From: Prevotellaceae bacterium
GTDB lineage: Bacteria; Bacteroidota; Bacteroidia; Bacteroidales; UBA932
Assembly (NCBI GenBank): GCA_031278495.1
Contig: JAITKG010000124.1
Location: 1 to 11,110 of the forward strand
Reading direction: 5' to 3'
Length of the DNA stretch: 11,110 nt
This document shows, one piece after another, positions 1-6,511 of the stretch. Both the position numbers and the translations under genes were made by a program. How positions within the stretch are numbered: the stretch's first letter is position 1; every line of letters starts with the position of its first letter. The notes below the pieces were generated by a model. The model saw only the letters and a program-made list of their open reading frames with translations, made no database searches and was not told where the DNA came from.

Positions 1-50
1 GAGCAGCTTGCCACCACTGCCCACCGCTGACTGGGTGCGTGCTGGAGCAG

Positions 51-96
51 ATTCCTCCGCTGCGTGCGCTCATTCTTCGCGCACTCCGGTCGGAAT
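51..96. repeat. Imperfect inverted repeat (hairpin)
   Basis: The outer arms ATTCC (51-55) and GGAAT (92-96) and the inner arms TGCGC (65-69) and GCGCA (79-83) are complementary, with C/G-rich partly matching sequence between them and a loop around 70-78. The layout resembles dispersed intergenic hairpins of bacterial genomes. That it is a multicopy element is inference; only one copy is in the window. Confidence 0.45.
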
Positions 97-100
97 GACG

Positions 101-139
101 GTTGAAAGTTGAAAGTTGAGAGTTGAAAGTTGAAAGTTG
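101..139. repeat. Tandem 7-base repeat, GTTGAAA x5.5
   Basis: Five head-to-tail heptamers start at 101, 108, 115, 122 and 129, followed by a partial unit GTTG at 136-139. All read GTTGAAA except the third, GTTGAGA. There are no spacers between units. A 7-base unit is a candidate for slippage-based length variation. Confidence 0.9.
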
Positions 140-152
140 CTGGCGCGCCAGC
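139..152. repeat. Perfect 14-base GC palindrome
   Basis: GCTGGCGCGCCAGC is perfectly self-complementary. It joins the GTTGAAA array on its left to the first CACAT array on its right. Its right half, GCGCCAGC, recurs three more times in the spacer. It could form a short hairpin, but there is no following T-tract, so I do not call it a terminator. Confidence 0.8.
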
Positions 153-182
153 CACATCTTCACATCTTCACATTTTCACATT
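153..182. repeat. CACATCTT/CACATTTT 8-base tandem repeat, block 1
   Basis: Units begin at 153, 161, 169 and 177: CACATCTT, CACATCTT, CACATTTT and a partial CACATT. The block is immediately preceded by the GCGCCAGC word. The same unit family returns at 255-302. Confidence 0.85.
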
Positions 183-197
183 AGCCGGCGCCAGCCC

Positions 198-230
198 AAC
201 TCTTAGTTCTTAACTCTTAGTTCTTAACTT
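198..230. repeat. 14-base tandem duplication
   Basis: The unit AACTCTTAGTTCTT occurs at 198-211 and again, identically, at 212-225, followed by a partial third unit AACTT (226-230). It is flanked on both sides by GCGCCAGC words (188-195 and 238-245). Confidence 0.85.
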
Positions 231-254
231 CCCAGCCGCGCCAGCCCAATTAGT

Positions 255-302
255 CACATTAGCACATTAGCCCGCGCCAGCCACATCTTCACATTTTCAC
301 AT
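255..302. repeat. CACAT-type 8-base repeats, block 2, reaching the tex stop codon
   Basis: Two CACATTAG units (255-262, 263-270) are followed by a GCGCCAGC word (274-281), then CACATCTT (282-289), CACATTTT (290-297) and a partial CACAT (298-302). The last unit touches the stop codon of tex (302-304, minus strand), so the array ends exactly at the coding boundary. Confidence 0.85.
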
Positions 303-2437
303 CAGCTGCTGGCGTCAGGCAATTTCATGCTCAGGTTAATTCGCCGCCGGGCGGCGTCTACGTCGAGGACTTTGACTTTTACGTGTTGGTGGAGTCTGAC
401 CACTTCGGCGGGATTGGATACATAGCGTTCGGAGAGTTGCGAAATATGCACCAGCCCGTCCTGTTTCACGCCCACGTCCACAAATGCGCCGAAGTTGGTG
501 ATGTTGGTAACGATGCCCGGTAATACCATACCCGGCTGCAAATCGTCAATAGTAAATATATCGGGCGAAAATTCCATTACTTTTGCCAGAGTACGCGGGT
601 CGCGTCCGGGCTTGGCTAATTCTTCCATGATGTCGGTCAGCGTGGGCAGCCCGGCATTGTCGTCCACATAATTTTCCAGTACAATTTGTTTGCGTATTTC
701 CCCGTTGGCAAGCAAGTCGGCAACGCTTTTATGCAGGTCGTGCGCCATGCGTTCCACCAGCGCATAGCGTTCGGGATGCACGGCGCTGTTGTCTAAAGGA
801 TAGCTGGCGTCGGGAATACGCAGGAAGCCGGCGCACTGTTCAAAGGCTTTTTCGCCAAGCCGCTTTACCTGCTTCAGCTGTTCGCGCGAGTGGAAGTTGC
901 CGTATTCCGTGCGGTAGTTCACGATATGCTGCGCCAGTTGCGGTCCCAAGCCGGATACGTAAGTCAGCAGGTGTTTGCTGGCGGTGTTAAGGTTTACGCC
1001 CACCTTGTTCACGCAGCTTTCCACCACCGTATCCAGCCGTTCTTTCAGTTTGGTTTGGTCAACGTCGTGCTGGTATTGCCCGACGCCAATAGATTTCGGG
1101 TCAATTTTGACCAACTCGGCGAGCGGGTCCATCAGGCGGCGGCCAATGGATACCGCACCGCGTACGGTTACGTCGTACTGCGGGAACTCTTCCCGCGCCA
1201 CCGGCGACGCAGAGTAGACCGATGCGCCGTCTTCGCTCACTGAAAAAACGAGTATTTTATGGGGAAAGGCAATGCGTTGGATAAAATGCTCCGTTTCGCG
1301 ACCGGCAGTGCCGTTGCCAATGGCAATGGCTTCGATTTTATAGGCGCCTGCCAGCGACACGATTTTTTTCATGGCGGCGACGCGCTCGTTCTGCGGCGGG
1401 TGCGGATAAATGGTTTCATTGTGCACAAGGTTTCCCTGTGCATCGAGGCATACCACTTTGCAACCGGTGCGGTAGCCCGGATCTATGGCAAGTACGCGCT
1501 TTTGCCCCAGCGGCGGCGAGAGCAGCAATTGCCGCAGGTTCTCGGCAAAGACATTGATGGCTTCCGCATCGGCGCGTTCTTTTTGTTCACAGAGTATTTC
1601 GTTTTCCAGCGACGGGCACAGCAGGCGTTTGTAAGCATCGGTAATAGCGAGTTCCAGTTGGACGCCGCCGGTTGCCGTGCGCACGAGCATTTTCTTTATT
1701 ACCGCTATGGCGGATGTTTCATCGGGGACTAATTTTATGGACAGAATGCCTTCGTGGTGGCCACGCAATACGGCTAAGAAACGGTGCGACGGGATACGCC
1801 GGATATTTTCCTTATAATCGAAATAATTCTTGAACTTCCCGCCTTCCGCCTCTTTCGTTTTTATCACTTTTGCCGACAGCGCCGCTTCGTTCCGGAACAG
1901 GCGGCGCAAGGCGTCGCGCACTTGCGCGTCTTCGTTGATATGTTCGGCGGCGATGTCGCGCGCCCCCGCTAATGCGTCTTCCACGCTTGCCACTGCTTCG
2001 TTGAGGAACTTTCCTGCGGCAGCGTCCCAGTCGTCGGTTTGCTGTTGCAGTATCATTTCCGCCAGCGGTTCCAATCCCTTCTCTTTGGCAATGGAGGCGC
2101 GTGTACGGCGTTTCGGACGGTAGGGCAGGTAAATGTCTTCCAATGCCGGCAGGACGAGGCAGGCGTCGATTTTTGCTTTCAGTTCGCCGGTTAATTTACC
2201 TTGCTCTTCAATGGATTTCAGAATAGCGTTTTTGCGTGCATCCAATTCGTCGTAGCGGGTGGACAAGTGTTTCACTTCGGCAATCTGTACCTCGTCAAGC
2301 GCGCCCGTCGCCTCTTTACGGTAACGGCTGATAAACGGGATAGTCGCCCCACTGGACAGGAGTTGCAAGGTGTGCTCTACCTGCCATACCTGTACGCCGA
2401 TGGCTTGGGCGATAAGGGAAATGTACGTATTATTCAT
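302..2437 (-). CDS. tex: Tex-family RNA-binding transcription accessory protein
   Basis: The product is a 711-residue cytoplasmic protein of the Tex/YhgF family, nucleic-acid-binding proteins linked to transcription and RNA metabolism. The domain order is complete. The Tex N-terminal signature FISRYRKEATGALDEVQ lies at about 35-51. A YqgF/RNase H-like domain begins with VLAIDPGYRTGCK at about 315-327. A helix-hairpin-helix region runs about 480-545 (GVNLNTAS, then VSGLGPQLAQHIVNYR). A C-terminal S1 RNA-binding domain covers about 636-706 (GMVLPGIVTNITNFGAFVDVG). I start at the ATG at 2435-2437 (MNNTYISL). A longer in-frame start at 2551 would add 38 residues with no family resemblance that lie inside the upstream ClC coding region. 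The start overlaps the ClC stop by 8 bases, so translation is probably coupled. Length is slightly below the roughly 770 residues of E. coli Tex. Confidence 0.97.
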   Translation of the reverse strand: MNNTYISLIAQAIGVQVWQVEHTLQLLSSGATIPFISRYRKEATGALDEVQIAEVKHLSTRYDELDARKNAILKSIEEQGKLTGELKAKIDACLVLPALEDIYLPYRPKRRTRASIAKEKGLEPLAEMILQQQTDDWDAAAGKFLNEAVASVEDALAGARDIAAEHINEDAQVRDALRRLFRNEAALSAKVIKTKEAEGGKFKNYFDYKENIRRIPSHRFLAVLRGHHEGILSIKLVPDETSAIAVIKKMLVRTATGGVQLELAITDAYKRLLCPSLENEILCEQKERADAEAINVFAENLRQLLLSPPLGQKRVLAIDPGYRTGCKVVCLDAQGNLVHNETIYPHPPQNERVAAMKKIVSLAGAYKIEAIAIGNGTAGRETEHFIQRIAFPHKILVFSVSEDGASVYSASPVAREEFPQYDVTVRGAVSIGRRLMDPLAELVKIDPKSIGVGQYQHDVDQTKLKERLDTVVESCVNKVGVNLNTASKHLLTYVSGLGPQLAQHIVNYRTEYGNFHSREQLKQVKRLGEKAFEQCAGFLRIPDASYPLDNSAVHPERYALVERMAHDLHKSVADLLANGEIRKQIVLENYVDDNAGLPTLTDIMEELAKPGRDPRTLAKVMEFSPDIFTIDDLQPGMVLPGIVTNITNFGAFVDVGVKQDGLVHISQLSERYVSNPAEVVRLHQHVKVKVLDVDAARRRINLSMKLPDASS

Positions 2438-4205
2438 AATAAAATTCTTGTAATTGCTGCCGGTAGGCGTTAAATATTTTTGATTTGGAAACAAAACCGA
2501 TATATTTATTACCGCAAACCACCGGCAAATTCCATGCGCCGGTTTGTTCAAATTTATTCAACACCGATTCCATGCTTTCGTATTCCTCTACGGTAGCAGG
2601 CACGGGTTGCATCAGGTCGCGCACAAAAATAGTAGCGTAGCGTTCGGCGTCGAACATAATGGGGCGGACGTCGTCAAGCAGCACCACGCCCAGCAGGTTG
2701 TTATGCACATCTATCACGGGAAACAAATTCCGGTGCGACCGCGAAATGACTTTTACCAGCGTCCCCAGCGGATGCTCGGGCAACACGGCATTGAAGTTCG
2801 TTTCGATAAGCGGTTGTATGGACAGCCGCGTAAGTACCGCCTTGTCCTTGTCGTGCGTGATGAGGTCGCCGCGCAACGCCAGCCGTTTGGTGTAGATAGA
2901 ATGTTTTTCAAACCCTCGAATGGTAACAAACGACACGGCGGACGCAAGCATCAACGGCATCAGGAGGTCATATCCTTTGGTGATTTCCGCAATAAGGAAA
3001 ATAGCCGTCAGCGGCGCCTGCATCACGCCTGCCATCATTCCCGCCATGCCCACTAAAGTGAAATTAGCCTCCGGCACTTCTGCCACCCCGCTCAGGTTGA
3101 TTAACCGGGCAACCAAAAATCCGGCAATGCCTCCCATGAATAAGGTAGGTCCAAACGTGCCTCCCACGCCGCCGCCGCTGTTGGTAAACGACATCGAAAA
3201 GATTTTCAGTAAAAGCACGCCGCCGAAAAACAGCAGCACAAACCATGTTTCATTTTCGTAACTGCCGTAGATATTCCCGCCAAAAGCTTTCCCAACGTCT
3301 TCATTGAGCAGCGCCGACAGGGAATTGTAGCCTTCGCCGTAGAGCGGCGGAAAAAGGAATATCAGCAACCCCAGCCCGATAGCGCAGCACAGCCAGCGTT
3401 GCAGCGGACGTTTGACGCTTTTCAGCCGGCTTTCGATGTAGAGCGTTCCGCGCGTGAAATACAGCGAGGCAAACCCGCAGAACACGCCCAGCAATATATA
3501 ATAAGGCAGGTTGGACATGGAAAAAAGGCTGATATTGCCGGTGGGGAACTGTACCACATCGCCCAGCAGCAGGAACGACACGGCGGTGGCTGTAACCGAC
3601 GATACCAGCAACGGAAGGATAGAGGTCATCGTCAAATCGAACATCAGGATTTCGAGCGTGAATACAATACCCGCTAACGGCGCTTTGAATATGCCCGCAA
3701 TCGCTCCTGCCGCGCCGCAACCAAGCAGCAAGGCAATGTGCCGCTCTTTCAAGCGCAGTATCTGCCCCACCTTCGAACCGATAGCCGCGCCGGTATAAAC
3801 AATCGGCGCTTCCGCCCCCACAGAGCCGCCAAAGCCAATGGTCAGCGCACTTGCCGCCATGGAACTCCACGTGTTGTGTCCTTTGATTTTTGCCTTCTTC
3901 CGCGAAATAGCATACAGCACTTTTGTGATACCATGCCCGATGTCGGCTTTGACCACATAACGCACAAACAGCAGCGATACCAACATGCCGATACCCGGAT
4001 AAACGATATACAGCAAACTGCCGGCAGACGTATTAAACCAATAGGTCAGTATCCATTGGATAAAATGGATGCCGTTCTTCAGCAACACCGCTGCCAGTCC
4101 GCTGCTAAAGCCGACTGCCAATGCCAGTAACAAAATAAGCCGCCGCTCGGGTAGCCGGCGAAGTTGGAAACTCAATTGAGTGGTCAATTGCGAGAGGCGT
4201 TTCAT
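2430..4205 (-). CDS. ClC-family anion channel/transporter with C-terminal CBS pair
   Basis: The product is a 591-residue inner-membrane protein. Many hydrophobic segments fill about 20-430, followed by two cytoplasmic CBS domains at about 465-515 and 530-580, which in this family sense nucleotides or gate the pore. Family landmarks are GHGIT at 90-94 (GSGIP position), GSVGAEAP at 127-134 with the gating glutamate E132, GGTFGP at 348-353, and Y438, matching the anion-coordinating tyrosine. The position of the internal proton glutamate of E. coli ClC appears to be isoleucine (I186, in FTLEILMFD), and the central serine and following proline of GSGIP are H91 and T94. Transport mode (Cl-/H+ exchange or channel) and ion preference are therefore open. 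I start at the ATG at 4203-4205; an in-frame start at 4274 would run through the likely promoter. Its stop overlaps the tex start, so both are probably one operon. Confidence 0.93.
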   Translation of the reverse strand: MKRLSQLTTQLSFQLRRLPERRLILLLALAVGFSSGLAAVLLKNGIHFIQWILTYWFNTSAGSLLYIVYPGIGMLVSLLFVRYVVKADIGHGITKVLYAISRKKAKIKGHNTWSSMAASALTIGFGGSVGAEAPIVYTGAAIGSKVGQILRLKERHIALLLGCGAAGAIAGIFKAPLAGIVFTLEILMFDLTMTSILPLLVSSVTATAVSFLLLGDVVQFPTGNISLFSMSNLPYYILLGVFCGFASLYFTRGTLYIESRLKSVKRPLQRWLCCAIGLGLLIFLFPPLYGEGYNSLSALLNEDVGKAFGGNIYGSYENETWFVLLFFGGVLLLKIFSMSFTNSGGGVGGTFGPTLFMGGIAGFLVARLINLSGVAEVPEANFTLVGMAGMMAGVMQAPLTAIFLIAEITKGYDLLMPLMLASAVSFVTIRGFEKHSIYTKRLALRGDLITHDKDKAVLTRLSIQPLIETNFNAVLPEHPLGTLVKVISRSHRNLFPVIDVHNNLLGVVLLDDVRPIMFDAERYATIFVRDLMQPVPATVEEYESMESVLNKFEQTGAWNLPVVCGNKYIGFVSKSKIFNAYRQQLQEFYYE

Positions 4206-4226
4206 GTCGTTTGAAAATTCAGAAGC

Positions 4227-4234
4227 CAAAGATA
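4227..4234 (-). promoter_or_regulatory. Candidate -7 box for the ClC-tex operon
   Basis: The minus strand reads TATCTTTG, matching the Bacteroidota -7 consensus TAnnTTTG, 21 bases before the ClC start codon. No TTTG -33 element is present at the usual 19-21 base spacing, so this is only a half-match. It lies in an 81-base divergent gap shared with lpdA. Confidence 0.45.
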
Positions 4235-4259
4235 CAAAAAAACAAACAGTAATTTTTTC

Positions 4260-4267
4260 TATCTTTG
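4260..4267 (+). promoter_or_regulatory. Candidate -7 box for lpdA
   Basis: The plus strand reads TATCTTTG (TAnnTTTG consensus), 19 bases before the lpdA ATG at 4287. As with its minus-strand counterpart at 4227-4234, the TTTG -33 element is not visible at standard spacing. The leader between box and ATG is almost entirely A, with scattered C, T and G, typical of Bacteroidota leaders. Confidence 0.45.
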
Positions 4268-4286
4268 TAAACAAAACAAAAAAAAC

Positions 4287-5660
4287 ATGTTTGATATTAT
4301 TGTGATAGGTAGTGGACCGGGGGGATATACGGCAGCCGTTCGCGCGGCGCAGTTAGGATTCCGCACGGCGGTGGTCGAACGTTCCGAACCGGGCGGCATT
4401 TGCCTTAATTGGGGCTGTATCCCCACCAAAGCTTTGTTGCGCAGCGCACAGGTTTTGCAGGAAGCGCGGCAGGCGGAAAGTTTCGGCGTGCATATTGCAG
4501 GCAGCGTAACGCCCGACATTGCGGCTATCGTTGCGCGCAGCAGGGCGGTTGCCGCCGGCATGAACAAAGGCGTGGAATTCCTGTTAAAGAAAAATAACAT
4601 CGCGCTCATCGCAGGAACGGCGGTATTGCAGGCAGATAAAAGCGTGGAAGTAACCGCTGGCGATGGCGGCAAGCAAACCATAACGGCTGCCCATGTGATT
4701 ATCGCTACCGGCGCGCGCGCCCACAGCTTGCCTTGTGCGCCTGTCGACGGCAAAAAAATCATCGGCTACCGCGAGGCGCTGACGCCGGCAGCTATTCCCG
4801 AAACGTTGGCGGTTATCGGTTCTGGCGCTATCGGGTGCGAGTTGGCGTATTTCTACCGCTGCATGGGCGCGGAAGTAACGCTCATCGAATACATGGACGC
4901 TATCGCCCCGCTGGAAGACGCCGACACTTCTGCGCAATTGTCGCGCTCGTTCCGCAAGGCGGGAATAAAAGTGATGACCTCCGCGCAGGTAATACAAGTC
5001 GATACATCCGGCGAGGGATGCACGCTGCGGTTACAGACCAAAAAAGGCGAAGAAACGCTCGCAGCAAGCAAAGTATTATCGGCGGCGGGTATCACGGCAA
5101 ACATTGAAAACATAGGACTGGAGCGCACCGGCGTAGTAGTGGAACGCGGGCGCATAAAAGTTGATGGACACTACCGCACCAACGTAGCGGGCATTTATGC
5201 CATTGGCGACGTCATTGCCACGCCGGCGTTGGCGCACGTAGCGTCGGCGGAAGCCATAACCTGCGTGGAATACATTGCCGGATTGTCGCCGGAGCCGGTG
5301 GATTACGAAAATGTTCCCGCCTGCCTTTACACTACGCCGGAAGCCGCTTCGGTAGGGCTTACCGAACGCGCCGCCCGCGAACAGGGATATGAATTGCGTA
5401 TCGGGAAGTTTTCGTACGTCGCTTCCGGGAAAGCGGCTGCGCACGGCGACAAGGACGGTTTTGTGAAACTGATTTTCGACGCTGCCACCGACCGCCTGCT
5501 GGGTGCGCACATGACAGGCAGCCATGTTACCGAAATGATTGCCGGGCTGGTAACCGCCCGCCGGCTGGGCGTGCGGGGGAAAGATATCCTCTGCTGCATA
5601 CATCCGCACCCGTCCATGAGCGAAGCGATTTTCGAAGCAGCCGCCTTAGTTCAGCATTAA
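4287..5660 (+). CDS. lpdA: Dihydrolipoamide dehydrogenase (E3)
   Basis: The product is a 457-residue FAD enzyme that reoxidises dihydrolipoamide with NAD+ in 2-oxoacid dehydrogenase complexes and the glycine cleavage system; it acts in the cytoplasm as a homodimer. All hallmarks are present. The N-terminal FAD-binding GSGPGGYTAA is at 8-17. The redox disulfide motif GGICLNWGCIPTK contains C39 and C44. The NAD-binding GSGAIGCELA is at 178-187. The second FAD motif is YAIGDV (304-309). The C-terminal HPHPSMSE (439-446) gives the catalytic H441-E446 pair. The length is near the usual 460-480. The start is the only sensible one, directly before the FAD motif. It is divergent from the ClC-tex operon and ends at a strong terminator. 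No E1, E2 or glycine-cleavage genes are adjacent, so its partner complex cannot be named here. Confidence 0.97.
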   Translation: MFDIIVIGSGPGGYTAAVRAAQLGFRTAVVERSEPGGICLNWGCIPTKALLRSAQVLQEARQAESFGVHIAGSVTPDIAAIVARSRAVAAGMNKGVEFLLKKNNIALIAGTAVLQADKSVEVTAGDGGKQTITAAHVIIATGARAHSLPCAPVDGKKIIGYREALTPAAIPETLAVIGSGAIGCELAYFYRCMGAEVTLIEYMDAIAPLEDADTSAQLSRSFRKAGIKVMTSAQVIQVDTSGEGCTLRLQTKKGEETLAASKVLSAAGITANIENIGLERTGVVVERGRIKVDGHYRTNVAGIYAIGDVIATPALAHVASAEAITCVEYIAGLSPEPVDYENVPACLYTTPEAASVGLTERAAREQGYELRIGKFSYVASGKAAAHGDKDGFVKLIFDAATDRLLGAHMTGSHVTEMIAGLVTARRLGVRGKDILCCIHPHPSMSEAIFEAAALVQH

Positions 5661-5708
5661 GAGCGCTGGCGCCGGAAGAAGAAGACACTGTCCGGTTGCC
5701 GTGTACTA

Positions 5709-5743
5709 AAAAAGAAGCTGCCCGTTCCGGGCATCTTCTTTTT
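5709..5743 (+). terminator. Intrinsic terminator of lpdA, probably bidirectional (left copy)
   Basis: The hairpin arms are 5709-5724 and 5728-5743, with loop TTC at 5725-5727. The GC core TGCCCG/CGGGCA is followed by CTTCTTTTT. The stem has a single mismatch (5718 C opposite 5734 T). It lies about 50 bases after the lpdA stop. On the minus strand it also ends in a T-run, so it can terminate hicAB, whose last codon lies about 70 bases away. The same hairpin recurs at 6513-6545. Confidence 0.88.
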
Positions 5744-5757
5744 ATTATGGAAACAAT

Positions 5758-5799
5758 TTATTGTTTATAATCATCCGTCGGGTAGTCCCACCAAACGGG
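5758..5799 (-). pseudogene. Detached 3' fragment of susD
   Basis: On the minus strand this encodes PVWWDYPTDDYKQ and a TAA stop, identical to the last 13 codons and stop of the complete susD at 6561-8309. Beyond 5799 the frame runs into the hicB 3' end and shows no further SusD similarity. It cannot make a protein by itself. It is the coding part of the 91-base direct repeat and marks either an insertion scar or the remains of a second susD. Confidence 0.85.
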
Positions 5800-5813
5800 A
5801 GCGGAAAGAATTG

Positions 5814-6218
5814 TTATCCGTAAAAATGTACTTGGGTTAATTCTTTCCCAAAATTTTGTAATGAATATTCTATTTTCTTTATTGTTTGTGTCTTGGGAAT
5901 TTTATTTCCATTGGCGTAGTGCCCCAATTGTTTTTGATTTATTCCGGTAATTTGCTCCAATCCGGATTTGCTTAATATTTTTGCATAATAATTGAGAAAC
6001 GACTGTATATCGTAGGTATATTCGATTTCATATTGCCCTTTCAAAATATCGGGTAAATCTTTAGCCCGGCTAATATACAATTGTAAACATTTCAAAATGT
6101 CATTTTTCGCATCTTCTGCTGTTGCCCCTGCTCCATAGATGCCTTCGTAGTTTTCAGCGTAGGCATCATAGTAATCAAAACTTTTTTCAATGATAATTTT
6201 AAGTTTTTTCATATTCAT
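5814..6218 (-). CDS. hicB: HicB-family antitoxin with C-terminal helix-turn-helix
   Basis: The product has 134 residues. The N-terminal part, about 5-50, fits the HicB fold, a degenerate RNase H-like domain that binds and blocks HicA (YDAYAENYEGIYGAGATAEDA, continuing to a helix near 40-50). The C-terminal part, about 78-127, resembles an XRE-type helix-turn-helix (SGLEQITGINQKQLGHYANG), expected to bind the operator upstream of hicA. The gene follows hicA after only 7 bases, in one operon. Start choice is ATG at 6218; a second ATG two codons later (6212) is equally possible. The coding sequence is visibly A+T-richer than lpdA or tex, which suggests acquisition by transfer. Function is inferred from family features and the pairing with HicA. 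Confidence 0.9.
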   Translation of the reverse strand: MNMKKLKIIIEKSFDYYDAYAENYEGIYGAGATAEDAKNDILKCLQLYISRAKDLPDILKGQYEIEYTYDIQSFLNYYAKILSKSGLEQITGINQKQLGHYANGNKIPKTQTIKKIEYSLQNFGKELTQVHFYG

Positions 6219-6225
6219 AGTTGGC

Positions 6226-6411
6226 TTATTTTATAAGCCCCATTTCTTTAATTAACTTTTTCTTTAAACCTTCTCCGATTTCTTTTGCCCCATGGAAAGG
6301 AACAGGGGGAGATTCTTTACCGTCCTTTTCATAAAAATAATGACTTCCTTCAGCGCTTAGGAACTGCCATCCATTCCTAATAATTTTTCGATGTAATTCT
6401 GAATATTTCAT
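6226..6411 (-). CDS. hicA: HicA-family mRNA interferase toxin
   Basis: The product is a 61-residue protein with the HicA (YcfA-like) pattern. MKYSELHRKIIRNGW begins the small double-stranded-RNA-binding-like fold, and GSHYFY holds H24, the expected catalytic histidine. The protein ends in a basic helix (LKKKLIKEMGLIK). HicA toxins cleave mRNA and slow growth unless bound by HicB. I start at the ATG at 6409-6411. An in-frame ATG at 6456 would add 15 non-conserved residues and lies inside the promoter, so it is rejected. hicB follows after 7 bases, the usual toxin-first order of hicAB. The length is typical for the family, with no truncation or missing key residue seen. Confidence 0.92.
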   Translation of the reverse strand: MKYSELHRKIIRNGWQFLSAEGSHYFYEKDGKESPPVPFHGAKEIGEGLKKKLIKEMGLIK

Positions 6412-6425
6412 TTTAATTACGAACA

Positions 6426-6457
6426 CAAAGGTAGAAAATATTCTACCTGTATCCAAA
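6426..6457 (-). promoter_or_regulatory. hicAB promoter, Bacteroidota type
   Basis: On the minus strand a TTTG -33 element (6454-6457) is followed by 20 bases and the -7 element TACCTTTG (6426-6433), an exact fit to the Bacteroidota consensus TTTG-N19-21-TAnnTTTG. The start codon of hicA begins at 6411, only 14 bases past the -7 box, so the mRNA leader would be about ten bases or less. Confidence 0.8.
6430..6447. promoter_or_regulatory. Palindromic candidate operator for HicB
   Basis: The arms GGTAGAA (6430-6436) and TTCTACC (6441-6447) are perfect 7-base inverted repeats around a 4-base centre. The palindrome covers half of the -7 box and much of the spacer to -33. A repressor bound here would block RNA polymerase. 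The HicB helix-turn-helix is the obvious candidate ligand, by analogy with other hicAB loci; binding is inferred. Confidence 0.7.
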
Positions 6458-6511
6458 TTTTAATGTGAATTTGTACATAGACGTCTAAATATCATATTGC
6501 AAAAGTCCATT

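Larger units (their letters stand above)
1..301. other. Gene-free, repeat-rich spacer downstream of tex
   Basis: I see no convincing coding sequence here. The stretch contains an imperfect hairpin (51-96), a 7-base tandem array (101-139), a 14-base palindrome (139-152), two blocks of CACAT-type 8-base repeats (153-182 and 255-302) and a 14-base tandem duplication (198-230). The word GCGCCAGC occurs four times (145-152, 188-195, 238-245, 274-281), each time next to one of the repeat blocks. No clear intrinsic terminator with a T-tract is visible for tex, which ends at 302. Whatever lies to the left of base 1 is unknown. Confidence 0.7.
5709..5799. repeat. 91-base direct repeat, left copy, bordering hicAB
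   Basis: This stretch matches 6512-6602 at 86 of 91 positions with no gaps (offset 803 bases). Bases 5744-5799 are 56 consecutive identical bases. The five differences are three in the terminator loop (5725-5727), one in the stem (5734) and one at 5743. Similarity stops abruptly at 5800, 14 bases from the hicB stop codon. Confidence 0.95.

Noticed and set aside
101..302. CRISPR array
   Set aside because: The repeats are 7-14 bases, directly adjacent and without unique spacers; no cas gene is nearby.
890..2473. Several plus-strand open frames of 60-160 codons inside tex
   Set aside because: They lie antisense to a fully motif-supported gene, show no recognisable domains, and are the expected by-product of the GC-rich codon use.
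2438..2551. Longer N-terminus for Tex
   Set aside because: The extra 38 residues are encoded within the ClC 3' end and do not resemble the Tex N-terminus, which starts naturally at MNNTYISL.
2544..4130. Open frames on both strands inside the ClC gene, up to 189 codons
   Set aside because: They overlap the complete ClC coding sequence in other frames, look low-complexity and arginine-rich, and match no family I recognise.
4206..4274. Longer N-terminus for the ClC protein
   Set aside because: This extension would cover the candidate -7 box and most of the divergent promoter gap; the ATG at 4205 gives a normal N-terminus.
4259..5617. Minus-strand open frames within lpdA, including one of 177 codons
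   Set aside because: They are shadows of the conserved dihydrolipoamide dehydrogenase reading frame.
5800..5850. Continuation of a second susD gene beyond the left repeat
   Set aside because: Past 5799 the frame matches susD only at chance level (4 of the next 12 bases) and then runs into hicB, so only a 13-codon fragment can be supported.
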